DNA of 64,000 nt from Prevotella sp. (GTDB taxonomy: Bacteria > Bacteroidota > Bacteroidia > Bacteroidales > Bacteroidaceae). The translations under genes were made by a program, and so were the position numbers. The stretch lies in assembly GCA_017554145.1 (NCBI GenBank), contig JAFZIZ010000015.1, positions 1-64,000 of the forward strand, given 5' to 3'. Shown here piece by piece: positions 36,516-45,539 of the stretch (positions are counted from its first letter, which is position 1; every line of letters begins with the position of its first letter). Under the pieces are notes generated by a model. The model was not told where the DNA came from and ran no database searches. It saw only the letters and a program-made list of their open reading frames with translations.

Positions 36516-36968
36516 ATGAGAATCGTTATACAGCGAGTAACGCATGCCAGTGTCACCATCAATGGAGAGGTGCATTCGAGTATCGGAATGGGTTATCTGA
36601 TCCTGTTAGGCATCTGTGAGGAAGACACCAGCGAGGATGTTGACTGGCTAGTGCATAAGGTGGTTGGACTACGTGTTTTCGACGACGAGAATCACGTCAT
36701 GAATCGCTCTATCATGGATGTTGATGGCAATATCTTAGTAGTAAGTCAATTTACCCTCTATGCCAGTTATAAAAAAGGAAATCGTCCTTCCTGGTTAAGA
36801 GCGGGTAGTCACGAGCATTCGATACCTCTCTACGAGGAGTTTTGCAACAAACTCACTGATGCTATTGGCAAACCTGTAGGCACTGGAGTATTTGGGGCTG
36901 ACATGAAGGTTGAACTCCTGAATGATGGACCTGTAACTATATGTATGGATACTAAAAATAAGGAATAA
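36516..36968 (+). CDS. dtd: D-aminoacyl-tRNA deacylase
   Basis: 150 residues, normal size. It frees tRNA from wrongly attached D-amino acids. Diagnostic motifs are VVSQFTLYASYKKGNRPSW and, near the end, LLNDGPVTICMDT. The gene starts a plus-strand run with the MazG-like gene (1-bp overlap) and deoC. Confidence 0.95.
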   Translation: MRIVIQRVTHASVTINGEVHSSIGMGYLILLGICEEDTSEDVDWLVHKVVGLRVFDDENHVMNRSIMDVDGNILVVSQFTLYASYKKGNRPSWLRAGSHEHSIPLYEEFCNKLTDAIGKPVGTGVFGADMKVELLNDGPVTICMDTKNKE

Positions 36969-37291
36969 TGACTATACGAGAAGCCCAAGACGCTGTAGAT
37001 CAATGGATTAAGAAATACGGAGTGCGCTATTTCTCAGAACTGACGAATATGGCTGTACTGACGGAGGAAGTTGGTGAACTCGCTCGTGTTATTGCCAGGA
37101 AATATGGTGATCAGAGTTTCAAGACTGGTGAGAAAGACAACCTTGGTGAAGAGATGGCGGATGTACTTTGGGTATTAATTTGTCTTGCCAACCAGACAGG
37201 CGTTGATCTCACAGAAGAACTGCATAAAAGCATTGAGAAAAAGACACTACGAGACAAGGAAAGACATCTGAATAACGAGAAATTAAAATAA
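36968..37291 (+). CDS. MazG-like nucleotide pyrophosphohydrolase
   Basis: 107 residues, a single all-helical MazG domain. The metal-binding acidic motifs are visible: LTEEVGELARVIARK and EEMADVLWVLICL. Such enzymes cut abnormal nucleoside triphosphates to monophosphates. The ATG overlaps the dtd stop by one base, and deoC starts 6 bp after its stop, giving a compact three-gene unit. Confidence 0.88.
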   Translation: MTIREAQDAVDQWIKKYGVRYFSELTNMAVLTEEVGELARVIARKYGDQSFKTGEKDNLGEEMADVLWVLICLANQTGVDLTEELHKSIEKKTLRDKERHLNNEKLK

Positions 37292-37297
37292 GATATT

Positions 37298-38260
37298 ATG
37301 ACAGAACATCATCATCACGACCACGAGCACGAGTGCTCTTGCGGACACGAGCATCATCACCACCATGATGAGCGTCCAGAGAATATGTATGAACAGGCTT
37401 TGAGCCTCTACAACTGTAATATATCCGACGAGGAAGTACGCGAAGCTGTTAAGAAAATCATCGCTGAGAAAGTACACGAGAATGATACGCCAGAGGTGAA
37501 GAAATTCTTGATGGGCAGTGTGGAACTTACCACCCTGAAAACCACAGACTCTGAAGAGAGTGTGATGGCTTTCACGGAGAAAGTCAACCAATTCGACGAT
37601 ACCTACCCTGACCTACCCCATGTGGCTACCATCTGCGTCTATCCATGTTTTGCCAAGACAGTGAGCGAGACTTTAGAGGTTGACGGTGTAGAAATAGCCT
37701 GTGTATCAGGCAGTTTCCCTTCTTCACAGACTTTCCCGGAAATTAAAATCGCAGAGACGGCATTGGCCATTAAGGATGGGGCCACAGAGATAGATATTGT
37801 CTTGCCTGTAGGTAAGTTCCTGAGTGGCAATTACGAGGATGTTGCTGATGAAATCGCAGAACTGAAGGCCGTCTGTGGAGAGCATAAGATGAAAGTGATT
37901 CTGGAAACCGGTTGTCTGAAGACTGCCAGCAATATCAAGAAAGCAGCTATCCTCGCCATGTATGGTGGAGCCGATTATATCAAGACCTCTACAGGTAAGT
38001 TAGAGCCTGCAGCTACTCCAGAGGCAGCTTACGTGATGTGTCAAGCTATCAAGGAATACTTCACCAAGACGGGTATACAGATAGGTTTCAAACCAGCAGG
38101 TGGCTTGAACAGTGTGATGGATGCACTGATCTACTATACCATCGTCAAGGAGGTATTGGGCGAAAAATGGCTCACCAATCAGTGGTTCCGCATGGGTACT
38201 TCACGACTGGCCAACCTACTTTTGAGTGAGATTGTTGGAGAAGAGACGAAATTCTTCTAA
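37298..38260 (+). CDS. deoC: Deoxyribose-phosphate aldolase with His-rich N-terminal extension
   Basis: 320 residues, longer than the roughly 220-260 of most DeoC proteins. The barrel is complete: ATICVYPCFAK carries the conserved Asp/Cys region analogue and GGADYIKTSTGK the Schiff-base Lys. The first 28 residues are extraordinary: about 13 His plus Cys, Asp and Glu (EHHHHDHEHECSCGHEHHHH), a likely metal-binding tail. ATG 37298 is well supported, lying 6 bp behind the previous stop. DeoC splits deoxyribose-5-phosphate into glyceraldehyde-3-phosphate and acetaldehyde. The 3' end overlaps the convergent prenyl synthase gene by 4 bp. Confidence 0.93.
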   Translation: MTEHHHHDHEHECSCGHEHHHHHDERPENMYEQALSLYNCNISDEEVREAVKKIIAEKVHENDTPEVKKFLMGSVELTTLKTTDSEESVMAFTEKVNQFDDTYPDLPHVATICVYPCFAKTVSETLEVDGVEIACVSGSFPSSQTFPEIKIAETALAIKDGATEIDIVLPVGKFLSGNYEDVADEIAELKAVCGEHKMKVILETGCLKTASNIKKAAILAMYGGADYIKTSTGKLEPAATPEAAYVMCQAIKEYFTKTGIQIGFKPAGGLNSVMDALIYYTIVKEVLGEKWLTNQWFRMGTSRLANLLLSEIVGEETKFF

Positions 38261-39234
38261 AGTTTACGCTGAATCACGTAATCTACATAGGCAGTCAAGG
38301 CATCCTTGACTGTCTTTTCTTTCACGCTACTTTCGATGTAATCCATACAGAGCTGACTGAATTCCACCATACGTTTCTCTGCATATTCAATACCACCATG
38401 TTGTTTTGTGAACTCCACCAACACAGCGATTTCATCAGGATTAATCGTGCCTGCCTTCACCTTCTTGGCAAGTGTTTGCATCGACTCATAATTAGAGTTG
38501 TTCAACGCATAGATAACAGGTAGCGTCAATTTACCCTCAGTCATATCATTACCAGTGGGTTTACCTATCTCTTTTGAGTCATAATAATCGAAGATATCAT
38601 CACGAATCTGGAACATAATACCCAGATTCTGACCAAACTGTCTGGCCTTCTGCACTTCTTCATCAGAAGCACCTGCAGACATTGAACCAATGGCAGCACA
38701 AGCTTCAAAGAGGGCAGCAGTCTTTTGTTTGATTACTTGATAATATACTTCCTCGCTAATCTCCTGATTCTGGATATTCGAGAGTTGCAGAATCTCGCCG
38801 GCAGCCAAAGTGCGACCTAGTTCTGCCAAGTATTCAATGATACGCTGATTACCAGTCTGCGCCACCTTCAATAATGCTGTAGAAAGGATATAATCACCTA
38901 CCAATACAGCCACTTTATTATTATAGGTAGCATTGACAGAGGCCTGACCACGACGCTCTTCACTCTCATCGACGACATCATCATGAACCAACGAAGCCGT
39001 ATGTAAAAGTTCCAATCCAACGGCAGAATATTGAGTAACGTTTGATACACCTCCATAGTTCTTGGCTGTCAGTAACATCAAGATGGGACGCATGCGCTTA
39101 CCACCCCGCTGACGGATATGCGACAAGACGTTTGAGAGCAAGCCGTCCTCATAGGTCAAACTCTGATTGAACAACTCGATAAAATCGTTCAAATCCTTTT
39201 CGATTGGTTGCTTAATGAGTGATAAATAATCCAT
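38257..39234 (-). CDS. Polyprenyl diphosphate synthase (long chain)
   Basis: 325 residues of the trans-isoprenyl diphosphate synthase family. The two aspartate-rich motifs are LVHDDVVDESEERRG and IRDDIFDYYDSKEIG. It elongates isopentenyl units to the side chain of menaquinone (octaprenyl or longer); the small residues before the first motif (GLELLHTAS) fit a long-chain product, but length cannot be fixed by eye. Single gene on the minus strand between deoC and polA. Confidence 0.92.
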   Translation of the reverse strand: MDYLSLIKQPIEKDLNDFIELFNQSLTYEDGLLSNVLSHIRQRGGKRMRPILMLLTAKNYGGVSNVTQYSAVGLELLHTASLVHDDVVDESEERRGQASVNATYNNKVAVLVGDYILSTALLKVAQTGNQRIIEYLAELGRTLAAGEILQLSNIQNQEISEEVYYQVIKQKTAALFEACAAIGSMSAGASDEEVQKARQFGQNLGIMFQIRDDIFDYYDSKEIGKPTGNDMTEGKLTLPVIYALNNSNYESMQTLAKKVKAGTINPDEIAVLVEFTKQHGGIEYAEKRMVEFSQLCMDYIESSVKEKTVKDALTAYVDYVIQRKL

Positions 39235-39321
39235 TCTACATGAAATTTGTTACAAAAATAGTGAAAATATCGGGATATTGGAAAATATTTTAGTAATTTT
39301 ACGCAGAAAATAAATATTGTT

Positions 39322-42087
39322 ATGGATAAACTCTTCCTTTTAGACGCTTACGCACTGATCTATCGGTCGTATTACGCCTTCATCAAAAACCCTCGTATCA
39401 ACTCGAAAGGACTGAATACATCAGCCATTGTGGGGTTTGTGAATACTCTTCAAGAAGTGCTCACCAAAGAACAGCCCACCCATATCGGAGTGGCCTTCGA
39501 TCCCCATGGACCAACCTTCCGTAGTGAGGCATTTCCTGAATACAAAGCACAACGCGAAGCAACTCCAGAAGATATCCGCAAGGCTGTACCTATCATCAAG
39601 GATTTGTTGAAAGCGTGGAATATCCCCATTCTACAAGTCGACGGCTATGAAGCAGATGATGTCATCGGTACCTTGGCAACAAAAGCAGGAGCCCAAGGAG
39701 TTACAACTTATATGTTGACCCCTGATAAAGACTATGGACAGTTGGTAAAAGATAATGTCTTCATCTTCCGTCCTCGTCATGGTGGAGGTTATGAGACGAT
39801 GGGTATAGAAGAGGTAAAAGCAAAATACAGCATTCCATCGACAGCAGCCGTCATCGATCTCTTAGCACTCATGGGTGACTCTGCTGATAATTTCCCTGGC
39901 TGTCCTGGTGTCGGAGAGAAAACAGCAGTTAAACTCATCAACGAGTTTGGTAGTGTTGAGAATCTGATCAGTCGTACCCAAGAACTCAAAGGTGCACTCA
40001 AGACAAAAGTAGAGGAACATATTGACGATATCAAGATGTCGAAATTCTTGGCGACCATCAAAACGGATGTTCCTATCGAACTGAATCTTGACGAATTGAA
40101 ACTTTCAGAACCTAATGAGGAAGAACTAGGAAAACTTTTGGCTGAATTGGAGTTTAAGACCCTTGCAACCAAGATTCTTAAAAAACCTGAAAAAGTATTA
40201 ACGCCCGTCAACGGTCAACTTGATTTGTTTGCAGAATTTGCGACCGAGGGGACGGCTGAGCTAGAATTTTCGAATCTAGAGACGTTAAAAACCATATCTC
40301 ACGACTATCAACTTATTGATAATGAGGAAGGTTTTAGGAAATTAACTGACTTTTTCTTGACAAAAGAAATTCTCTGTCTAGATACGGAAACCACTTCTAC
40401 CAACCCTATTGACGCAGAATTGGTAGGATTGAGCTTTGCTGTAGAAGAACATAAGGCATTTTATGTTCCTATTCCCTCTTCTCGAGAAGAAGCCCAAAAA
40501 GTGGTCGATATTTTCCGACCTGTTTATGAAAACGAGAAAATTCTGAAGATTGGTCAGAATCTGAAATATGATTTAGAGGTACTCCGTAACTATGGCATTG
40601 AGTTGAAAGGTAAAATGTGGGATACCATGATTGCCCATTATCTAATCCAACCAGAACTTCGTCATAACATGGATTATATGGCAGAGATTTACCTTCACTA
40701 TCAGACCATCCATATCGATGAACTGATTGGACCAAAAGGAAAGAGTCAGCGTTCTATGCGTGACCTCTCCCCTACTGATGTCTATGAATATGCTTGTGAG
40801 GACGCAGATATCACCCTTCAACTGAAGAACAAGTTGGAACCAGAATTGAAGAAACACGAATGCGAAAAACTTTTCTATGAGATAGAAATGCCCTTGATGC
40901 CTGTCTTGGCAGAAATGGAAATGAATGGAGTATGTATCGATACGAATTCTTTGGCTGAAACATCCACTCAACTTACCCAACGTATGTTGGAAATTGAGAA
41001 ACGTATTTATGAACTCGCTGGTGAACAATTCAATATCGCTTCGCCTAAACAAGTGGGTGATATCCTTTTTGGTAAGATGAAGATCATTGAGAAACCCAAG
41101 AAGACAAAGACAGGACAATACGTCACCAATGAAGAAGTATTACAACAACTTCGCCATAAGCATGAGATTGTTGACAAGATACTGCAACATAGAGGTTTGA
41201 AGAAACTGTTGGGTACTTATATCGATGCACTTCCAAAATTGATAAATCCACATACAGGACATATTCATACCTCTTTCAATCAAACTATTACTGCTACTGG
41301 GCGACTGAGCTCAAGTGATCCTAACCTTCAAAATATCCCTGTTCGTGGTGAGGATGGAAAGGAAATCCGTAAGGCTTTCATTCCTGAGCCTGGTTGCTTA
41401 TTCTTCTCTGCAGACTATAGTCAGATAGAATTACGTGTAATGGCACATCTTTCTAATGATGAGAATATGATTAATGTATTCCGTGAAGGTAAAGACCTGC
41501 ATGCTGCCACGGCTGCTAATATCTATAAGAAAGATATTTCAGAAGTTACTCGTGATGAACGAACCAAATCAAAACGTGCCAACTTTGGTATTATTTATGG
41601 TATTACTGTCTTTGGTTTAGCAGAACGTTTGGATATTGATCGCGCAGAGGCTAAACAACTGATAGATGGTTATTTCGAGACATTCCCACAGGTACGTGAC
41701 TATATGGAAAAGTCGAAAGAGATTGCCAGAAAACAAGGTTATGTCACTACTCTATTTGGTCGTCGTCGTTATCTACCGGATATCAATTCTGCCAATTCTG
41801 TTGTTCGTGGTTTTGCAGAACGTAATGCTATCAATGCACCTATTCAAGGAACAGCAGCAGATATTATCAAAGTAGCTATGATTCGTATCTTTCAACGATT
41901 TAAAGCAGAGGGTATCAAGAGTAAGATGATATTACAAGTACACGATGAACTCAACTTTTCTGTTTTCCCAGAAGAGAAAGAAAAAGTAGAACGTATTGTT
42001 ATTGAAGAAATGCAAGGAGCTATTGATATGAAAGTTCCTTTGGTAGCAGATAGTGGTTTTGGTACTAACTGGTTAGAAGCACATTAA
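39322..42087 (+). CDS. polA: DNA polymerase I
   Basis: 921 residues, three domains: 5'-3' exonuclease (about 1-290, LLDAYALIYRSYYAF and VDGYEADDVIGTLA), proofreading 3'-5' exonuclease (CLDTETTSTNP with the Asp and Glu intact) and polymerase (FSADYSQIELRVMAHLS, KRANFGIIYGI, LQVHDELNF). Used for gap filling and Okazaki fragment processing. The following RNA methyltransferase gene starts 2 bp after the stop. It lies just before the proposed origin. Confidence 0.97.
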   Translation: MDKLFLLDAYALIYRSYYAFIKNPRINSKGLNTSAIVGFVNTLQEVLTKEQPTHIGVAFDPHGPTFRSEAFPEYKAQREATPEDIRKAVPIIKDLLKAWNIPILQVDGYEADDVIGTLATKAGAQGVTTYMLTPDKDYGQLVKDNVFIFRPRHGGGYETMGIEEVKAKYSIPSTAAVIDLLALMGDSADNFPGCPGVGEKTAVKLINEFGSVENLISRTQELKGALKTKVEEHIDDIKMSKFLATIKTDVPIELNLDELKLSEPNEEELGKLLAELEFKTLATKILKKPEKVLTPVNGQLDLFAEFATEGTAELEFSNLETLKTISHDYQLIDNEEGFRKLTDFFLTKEILCLDTETTSTNPIDAELVGLSFAVEEHKAFYVPIPSSREEAQKVVDIFRPVYENEKILKIGQNLKYDLEVLRNYGIELKGKMWDTMIAHYLIQPELRHNMDYMAEIYLHYQTIHIDELIGPKGKSQRSMRDLSPTDVYEYACEDADITLQLKNKLEPELKKHECEKLFYEIEMPLMPVLAEMEMNGVCIDTNSLAETSTQLTQRMLEIEKRIYELAGEQFNIASPKQVGDILFGKMKIIEKPKKTKTGQYVTNEEVLQQLRHKHEIVDKILQHRGLKKLLGTYIDALPKLINPHTGHIHTSFNQTITATGRLSSSDPNLQNIPVRGEDGKEIRKAFIPEPGCLFFSADYSQIELRVMAHLSNDENMINVFREGKDLHAATAANIYKKDISEVTRDERTKSKRANFGIIYGITVFGLAERLDIDRAEAKQLIDGYFETFPQVRDYMEKSKEIARKQGYVTTLFGRRRYLPDINSANSVVRGFAERNAINAPIQGTAADIIKVAMIRIFQRFKAEGIKSKMILQVHDELNFSVFPEEKEKVERIVIEEMQGAIDMKVPLVADSGFGTNWLEAH

Positions 42088-42089
42088 CG

Positions 42090-42623
42090 ATGAGAAAGAT
42101 TAGAACCATAGAGATGAATCGCCTCAGTATTGAGGAGTTTCAAAAAGCAGATAAACTACCCCTTATTGTTGTACTCGATGATGTACGTTCCATGTATAAT
42201 GTAGGTAGTGTTTTTCGTACTTGTGACGCCTTTAGAGTAGAGGCAGTATATCTGTGTGGTATTAGTTGTACTCCCCCTGCTACTGAAATACATAAGACTG
42301 CTTTAGGTGCTGAAGATGCTGTTAATTGGAAATACTTTAAAACTGCATTAGAAGCAGTTGAAGAACTCAAAATACAAGATTATCATGTACTATCTGTTGA
42401 ACAAGTAGAACACTCTACTAAACTACAAACATTTATACCTCAAAAGAACCAAAAGTATGCTGTTATTTTAGGTAATGAAGTAAAAGGTGTTCATCAGGAA
42501 GTTGTTGACGCCTCTGATGGTTGTCTGGAAATACCTCAATTAGGTACAAAACACTCTATGAATGTAAGTGTCACAGCTGGTATTATCATTTATAAATTTG
42601 CTGAACAATTAATATTAAAATAA
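42090..42623 (+). CDS. TrmH/SpoU family RNA 2'-O-methyltransferase
   Basis: 177 residues with the three SPOUT motifs: VRSMYNVGSVFRTCDAF, VILGNEVKGV and IPQLGTKHSMNVSVTAGI, so a knotted methyltransferase of the SpoU branch with no extra substrate-binding domain. It methylates ribose in tRNA or rRNA; the target base is not evident. Probably co-transcribed with polA. The gap after it carries the DnaA-box cluster. Confidence 0.9.
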   Translation: MRKIRTIEMNRLSIEEFQKADKLPLIVVLDDVRSMYNVGSVFRTCDAFRVEAVYLCGISCTPPATEIHKTALGAEDAVNWKYFKTALEAVEELKIQDYHVLSVEQVEHSTKLQTFIPQKNQKYAVILGNEVKGVHQEVVDASDGCLEIPQLGTKHSMNVSVTAGIIIYKFAEQLILK

Positions 42624-42990
42624 CTGTGGATAAGTATGTGTATAACTGTGTGAATATTGATATGGGAATAAACAAATACTACTTCCCTACTCTTTCCATT
42701 TGTGATTATAATGTATAAAATATAATAGTACTCATCACTTTTCCACTCAATTTTAATGAAAAAAAATATAAACTTATTATATTTGCACCAAAATTGAGAA
42801 ATGTGGATAAACTACTTACTCATCTCAAAATCAATAAGAAATAATCCACAGAATATGTGAAATAGTACGAATCACAAGTGAATAAGTAAACTTGCAAGAA
42901 AAAGACGAAAAAGTTTTGCACTTGTCAACAGTATATCATCATATTCATTTCATTTTTAAAGAAAAAATAAAAAGAAAATATAATAATATT
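42624..42990. other. Candidate chromosomal replication origin (oriC) with DnaA boxes
   Basis: A 367-bp AT-rich gap without genes. DnaA boxes (TTATNCACA) read on the minus strand: TGTGGATAA 42625-42633, TGTGTATAA 42637-42645, a one-mismatch TGTGAATAT 42649-42657, and TGTGGATAA 42802-42810; on the plus strand TAATCCACA 42842-42850 has one mismatch. The first three are spaced exactly 12 bp. A/T-only stretches (about 42758-42784 and 42953-42990) could be unwinding elements. Two parS-like sites lie 8-9 kb away. Confidence 0.7.
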
Positions 42991-43983
42991 ATGGTGTTGA
43001 AAAAGGAATGGCTTAAACAAGGTTTTATAGACGAACCTGTTGCTGAAGGTATTGATCTTCAAAAAGAAATTCGTAGAATAGCTGAAGAAAAGAATGCTGT
43101 GATATTGGCACATTACTATACGAGAGGAGAAATACAAGAGATAGCAGATTTTATTGGTGATTCTCTTGCTTTGGCTCGTAAGGCTGCAGAAACAGATGCT
43201 AAAATCATAGTGATGTGTGGTGTTCATTTTATGGCTGAGACTTGTAAGATACTTTCTCCTGATAAACTAATATTATGTCCTGATTTAAATGCTGGTTGTT
43301 CTTTAGCAGATAGTTGTAAGGCAGAAGACTTGAAAAAATACAAGAAAGAACATCCTGGTTATCAAGTAGTAAGTTATGTAAATACTACTGCTGCTGTAAA
43401 AGCATTGACCGATGTAGTAGTAACCAGTGGTAATGCAAAGAAAATCATTGATACTTTCCCTCAAGATGCTAAGATTATCTTTGGTCCTGATTATAATTTA
43501 GGATCATATATCAATGATATTACAGGAAGAAAAATGTTATTATGGAATGGTGGATGTCATGTACATGAGCGTTTTTCAGTACCTGAAATTATTAAATTAA
43601 AAGAAGAACATCCTAAAGCATTAGTATTGGCACATCCAGAATGTAAAGGTCCTGTACTTGCTGTAGCTGATATAGTGGGCTCTACAGCCGTTATTTTGAA
43701 GTATGCGGTAGAACACCCCACTGAAGAGTATATAGTGGCTACAGAGGCCGGAATATTGCATGAGATGCAACGTCAATGTCCTCATACCAACTTCTATCCT
43801 GTTCCACCAGAGATATCAGAAGGTAGTATAGGTTGTCATTGTAATGAATGTGACTATATGAAAATGAATTCTCTTATAAAGATTTACAATGCTTTGAAAT
43901 ATGAATGGCCAACTGTTGAAGTAGATCCTAAGATAGCAAAGAAAGCAGTAAAACCAATAGAAAGAATGCTGGAGCTAAGTTAA
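42991..43983 (+). CDS. nadA: Quinolinate synthase
   Basis: 330 residues from ATG 42991 (MVLKKEWLKQGF); the frame is open upstream but only with a TTG start and low-complexity sequence. NadA condenses iminoaspartate and dihydroxyacetone phosphate to quinolinate for NAD synthesis. The [4Fe-4S] Cys are within VVMCGVHFMAETCK-type, CPDLNAGCSLADSC and GSIGCHCNECDYMKMN blocks. HYYTRGEIQEIADFIGDSLAL is diagnostic. It is the first gene to the right of the proposed origin. Confidence 0.95.
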   Translation: MVLKKEWLKQGFIDEPVAEGIDLQKEIRRIAEEKNAVILAHYYTRGEIQEIADFIGDSLALARKAAETDAKIIVMCGVHFMAETCKILSPDKLILCPDLNAGCSLADSCKAEDLKKYKKEHPGYQVVSYVNTTAAVKALTDVVVTSGNAKKIIDTFPQDAKIIFGPDYNLGSYINDITGRKMLLWNGGCHVHERFSVPEIIKLKEEHPKALVLAHPECKGPVLAVADIVGSTAVILKYAVEHPTEEYIVATEAGILHEMQRQCPHTNFYPVPPEISEGSIGCHCNECDYMKMNSLIKIYNALKYEWPTVEVDPKIAKKAVKPIERMLELS

Positions 43984-44006
43984 TATATATCTTTCATTTA
44001 TTTATA

Positions 44007-45539
44007 ATGAAGTTATCAAATTTATTTATAAAGAAGAATATTTTACCTTTAGCAATGTTTGTTTTTTTTATAACATTGTTTTATGGTTTTACATTCATTC
44101 TAATAGATTTTATTGATACTCCAGTAAATAGTTTTATAGATATATTAGTTATTGTATCCAAATGTGGATATATGATTATTATGACATATATATTATTGTA
44201 TTTTATTTCTTCAAATAAATATATATTTGCTTTTATCTTTCCTTTATTATCAGTCTTGTGTAGTATATTATCATATTATAAACTTACTCTACATGTAGAG
44301 TTAACACAGATGATAATAGATTTAGCCATGACAAATGATTTTCGTACAAGTTTTGATGCTCTATCATGGCAACTAGTATTAATTATATTATTAATATTTT
44401 TTATTTCAATTTGGATAGTATATTATAGGTTTAAAAAGATAATTATTAAATATAGCTGGATACATTTTATTATAGCATTTTTCATTTTATTATTAATTAA
44501 TAGCACATACATTCTTTATGGACCATTAGAAAGACATACTCCATATTCTATTTATTATTCTTTTCAGAGTTATTTTGAAAATAGACGTATTATAGTTGAA
44601 GAACGTCCTCTATTTAATAATAATGCAATATGTCATAGTGATTCAGTAATAGTAGTATTTGTTTTAGGGGAATCTCTTAACGCTAAAAATATGCAATTGA
44701 ATGGTTATCATCGCCCTACTACACCATATATTATTAAAGAAAAAAATGTGATATCTTTGCCTCATATATATTCTGAATATGCTTATACACATGAAAGTGT
44801 ACCTTATATTCTTACTCGTGCTGATCATCAACATCCTGATTTAGCATATCAAGAACGCTCTTTTATAAGTATTTTCAAACAAGTAGGTTATCGAACAATT
44901 TGGTTAGCTAATCAAGAATCGGTCAATACTTTCGTATATTTCATGAATGAATGTGATTCACTTATTAATGTAAGTAACGGTAAATCTTTATTTATATATA
45001 GCAAATGGTTGGATGAAGATATTCTACCACATTATAAAAATGTTTTATCAGAATTATATAATAATAAATTATTAATAGTACACACTATAGGTTCTCATTG
45101 GTATTATAATAATCATTATCCTGATAGTTTTACATATTTTAAGCCTATTATTCAAAGTAAAGTAATATCTTCAAATAGTCATGAGGAAATGGTTAATTCT
45201 TATGATAATACTATTTTATATAGCGACTATATTTGGTATTTATTGATAAATGAATTAAGAGATAAGAAAGCTATTTTGATATATTTGGCAGACCATTCTG
45301 AGAACATGGGTGAAGATGGTCATTATACTCATGGTGATGGAGATTGGCCAGCACAACATTATCCAGGATGTTTTATTTGGTATTCTGATAAATATCTAAT
45401 GGCTTATCCTAAAAAAATTGAAGCCTTGAAGGAAAATAAAAATAAAAAATATAATACATCTTTTCTTTTTCATTCAATTTTGGATGCAGCAGACATACAG
45501 TCAAATTATATAAATCAATTAGAAAATATATTTAGATGA
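44007..45539 (+). CDS. EptA/LtaS-type membrane phosphoethanolamine transferase-like protein
   Basis: 510 residues. Five N-terminal membrane segments (about 13-35, 43-67, 72-90, 120-140, 150-170) are followed by an alkaline-phosphatase-fold domain outside the membrane. The nucleophile position is Ser223 in VLGESLNAKNMQLNGYHRPT, where EptA enzymes have Thr. Metal ligands fit LADHSENMGEDGHYTHG. It may add a phosphoethanolamine or similar group to lipid A or a glycan. The gene is strikingly AT-rich and overlaps the acyltransferase gene by 4 bp. Both look acquired or fast-evolving relative to the neighbours. Confidence 0.8.
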   Translation: MKLSNLFIKKNILPLAMFVFFITLFYGFTFILIDFIDTPVNSFIDILVIVSKCGYMIIMTYILLYFISSNKYIFAFIFPLLSVLCSILSYYKLTLHVELTQMIIDLAMTNDFRTSFDALSWQLVLIILLIFFISIWIVYYRFKKIIIKYSWIHFIIAFFILLLINSTYILYGPLERHTPYSIYYSFQSYFENRRIIVEERPLFNNNAICHSDSVIVVFVLGESLNAKNMQLNGYHRPTTPYIIKEKNVISLPHIYSEYAYTHESVPYILTRADHQHPDLAYQERSFISIFKQVGYRTIWLANQESVNTFVYFMNECDSLINVSNGKSLFIYSKWLDEDILPHYKNVLSELYNNKLLIVHTIGSHWYYNNHYPDSFTYFKPIIQSKVISSNSHEEMVNSYDNTILYSDYIWYLLINELRDKKAILIYLADHSENMGEDGHYTHGDGDWPAQHYPGCFIWYSDKYLMAYPKKIEALKENKNKKYNTSFLFHSILDAADIQSNYINQLENIFR

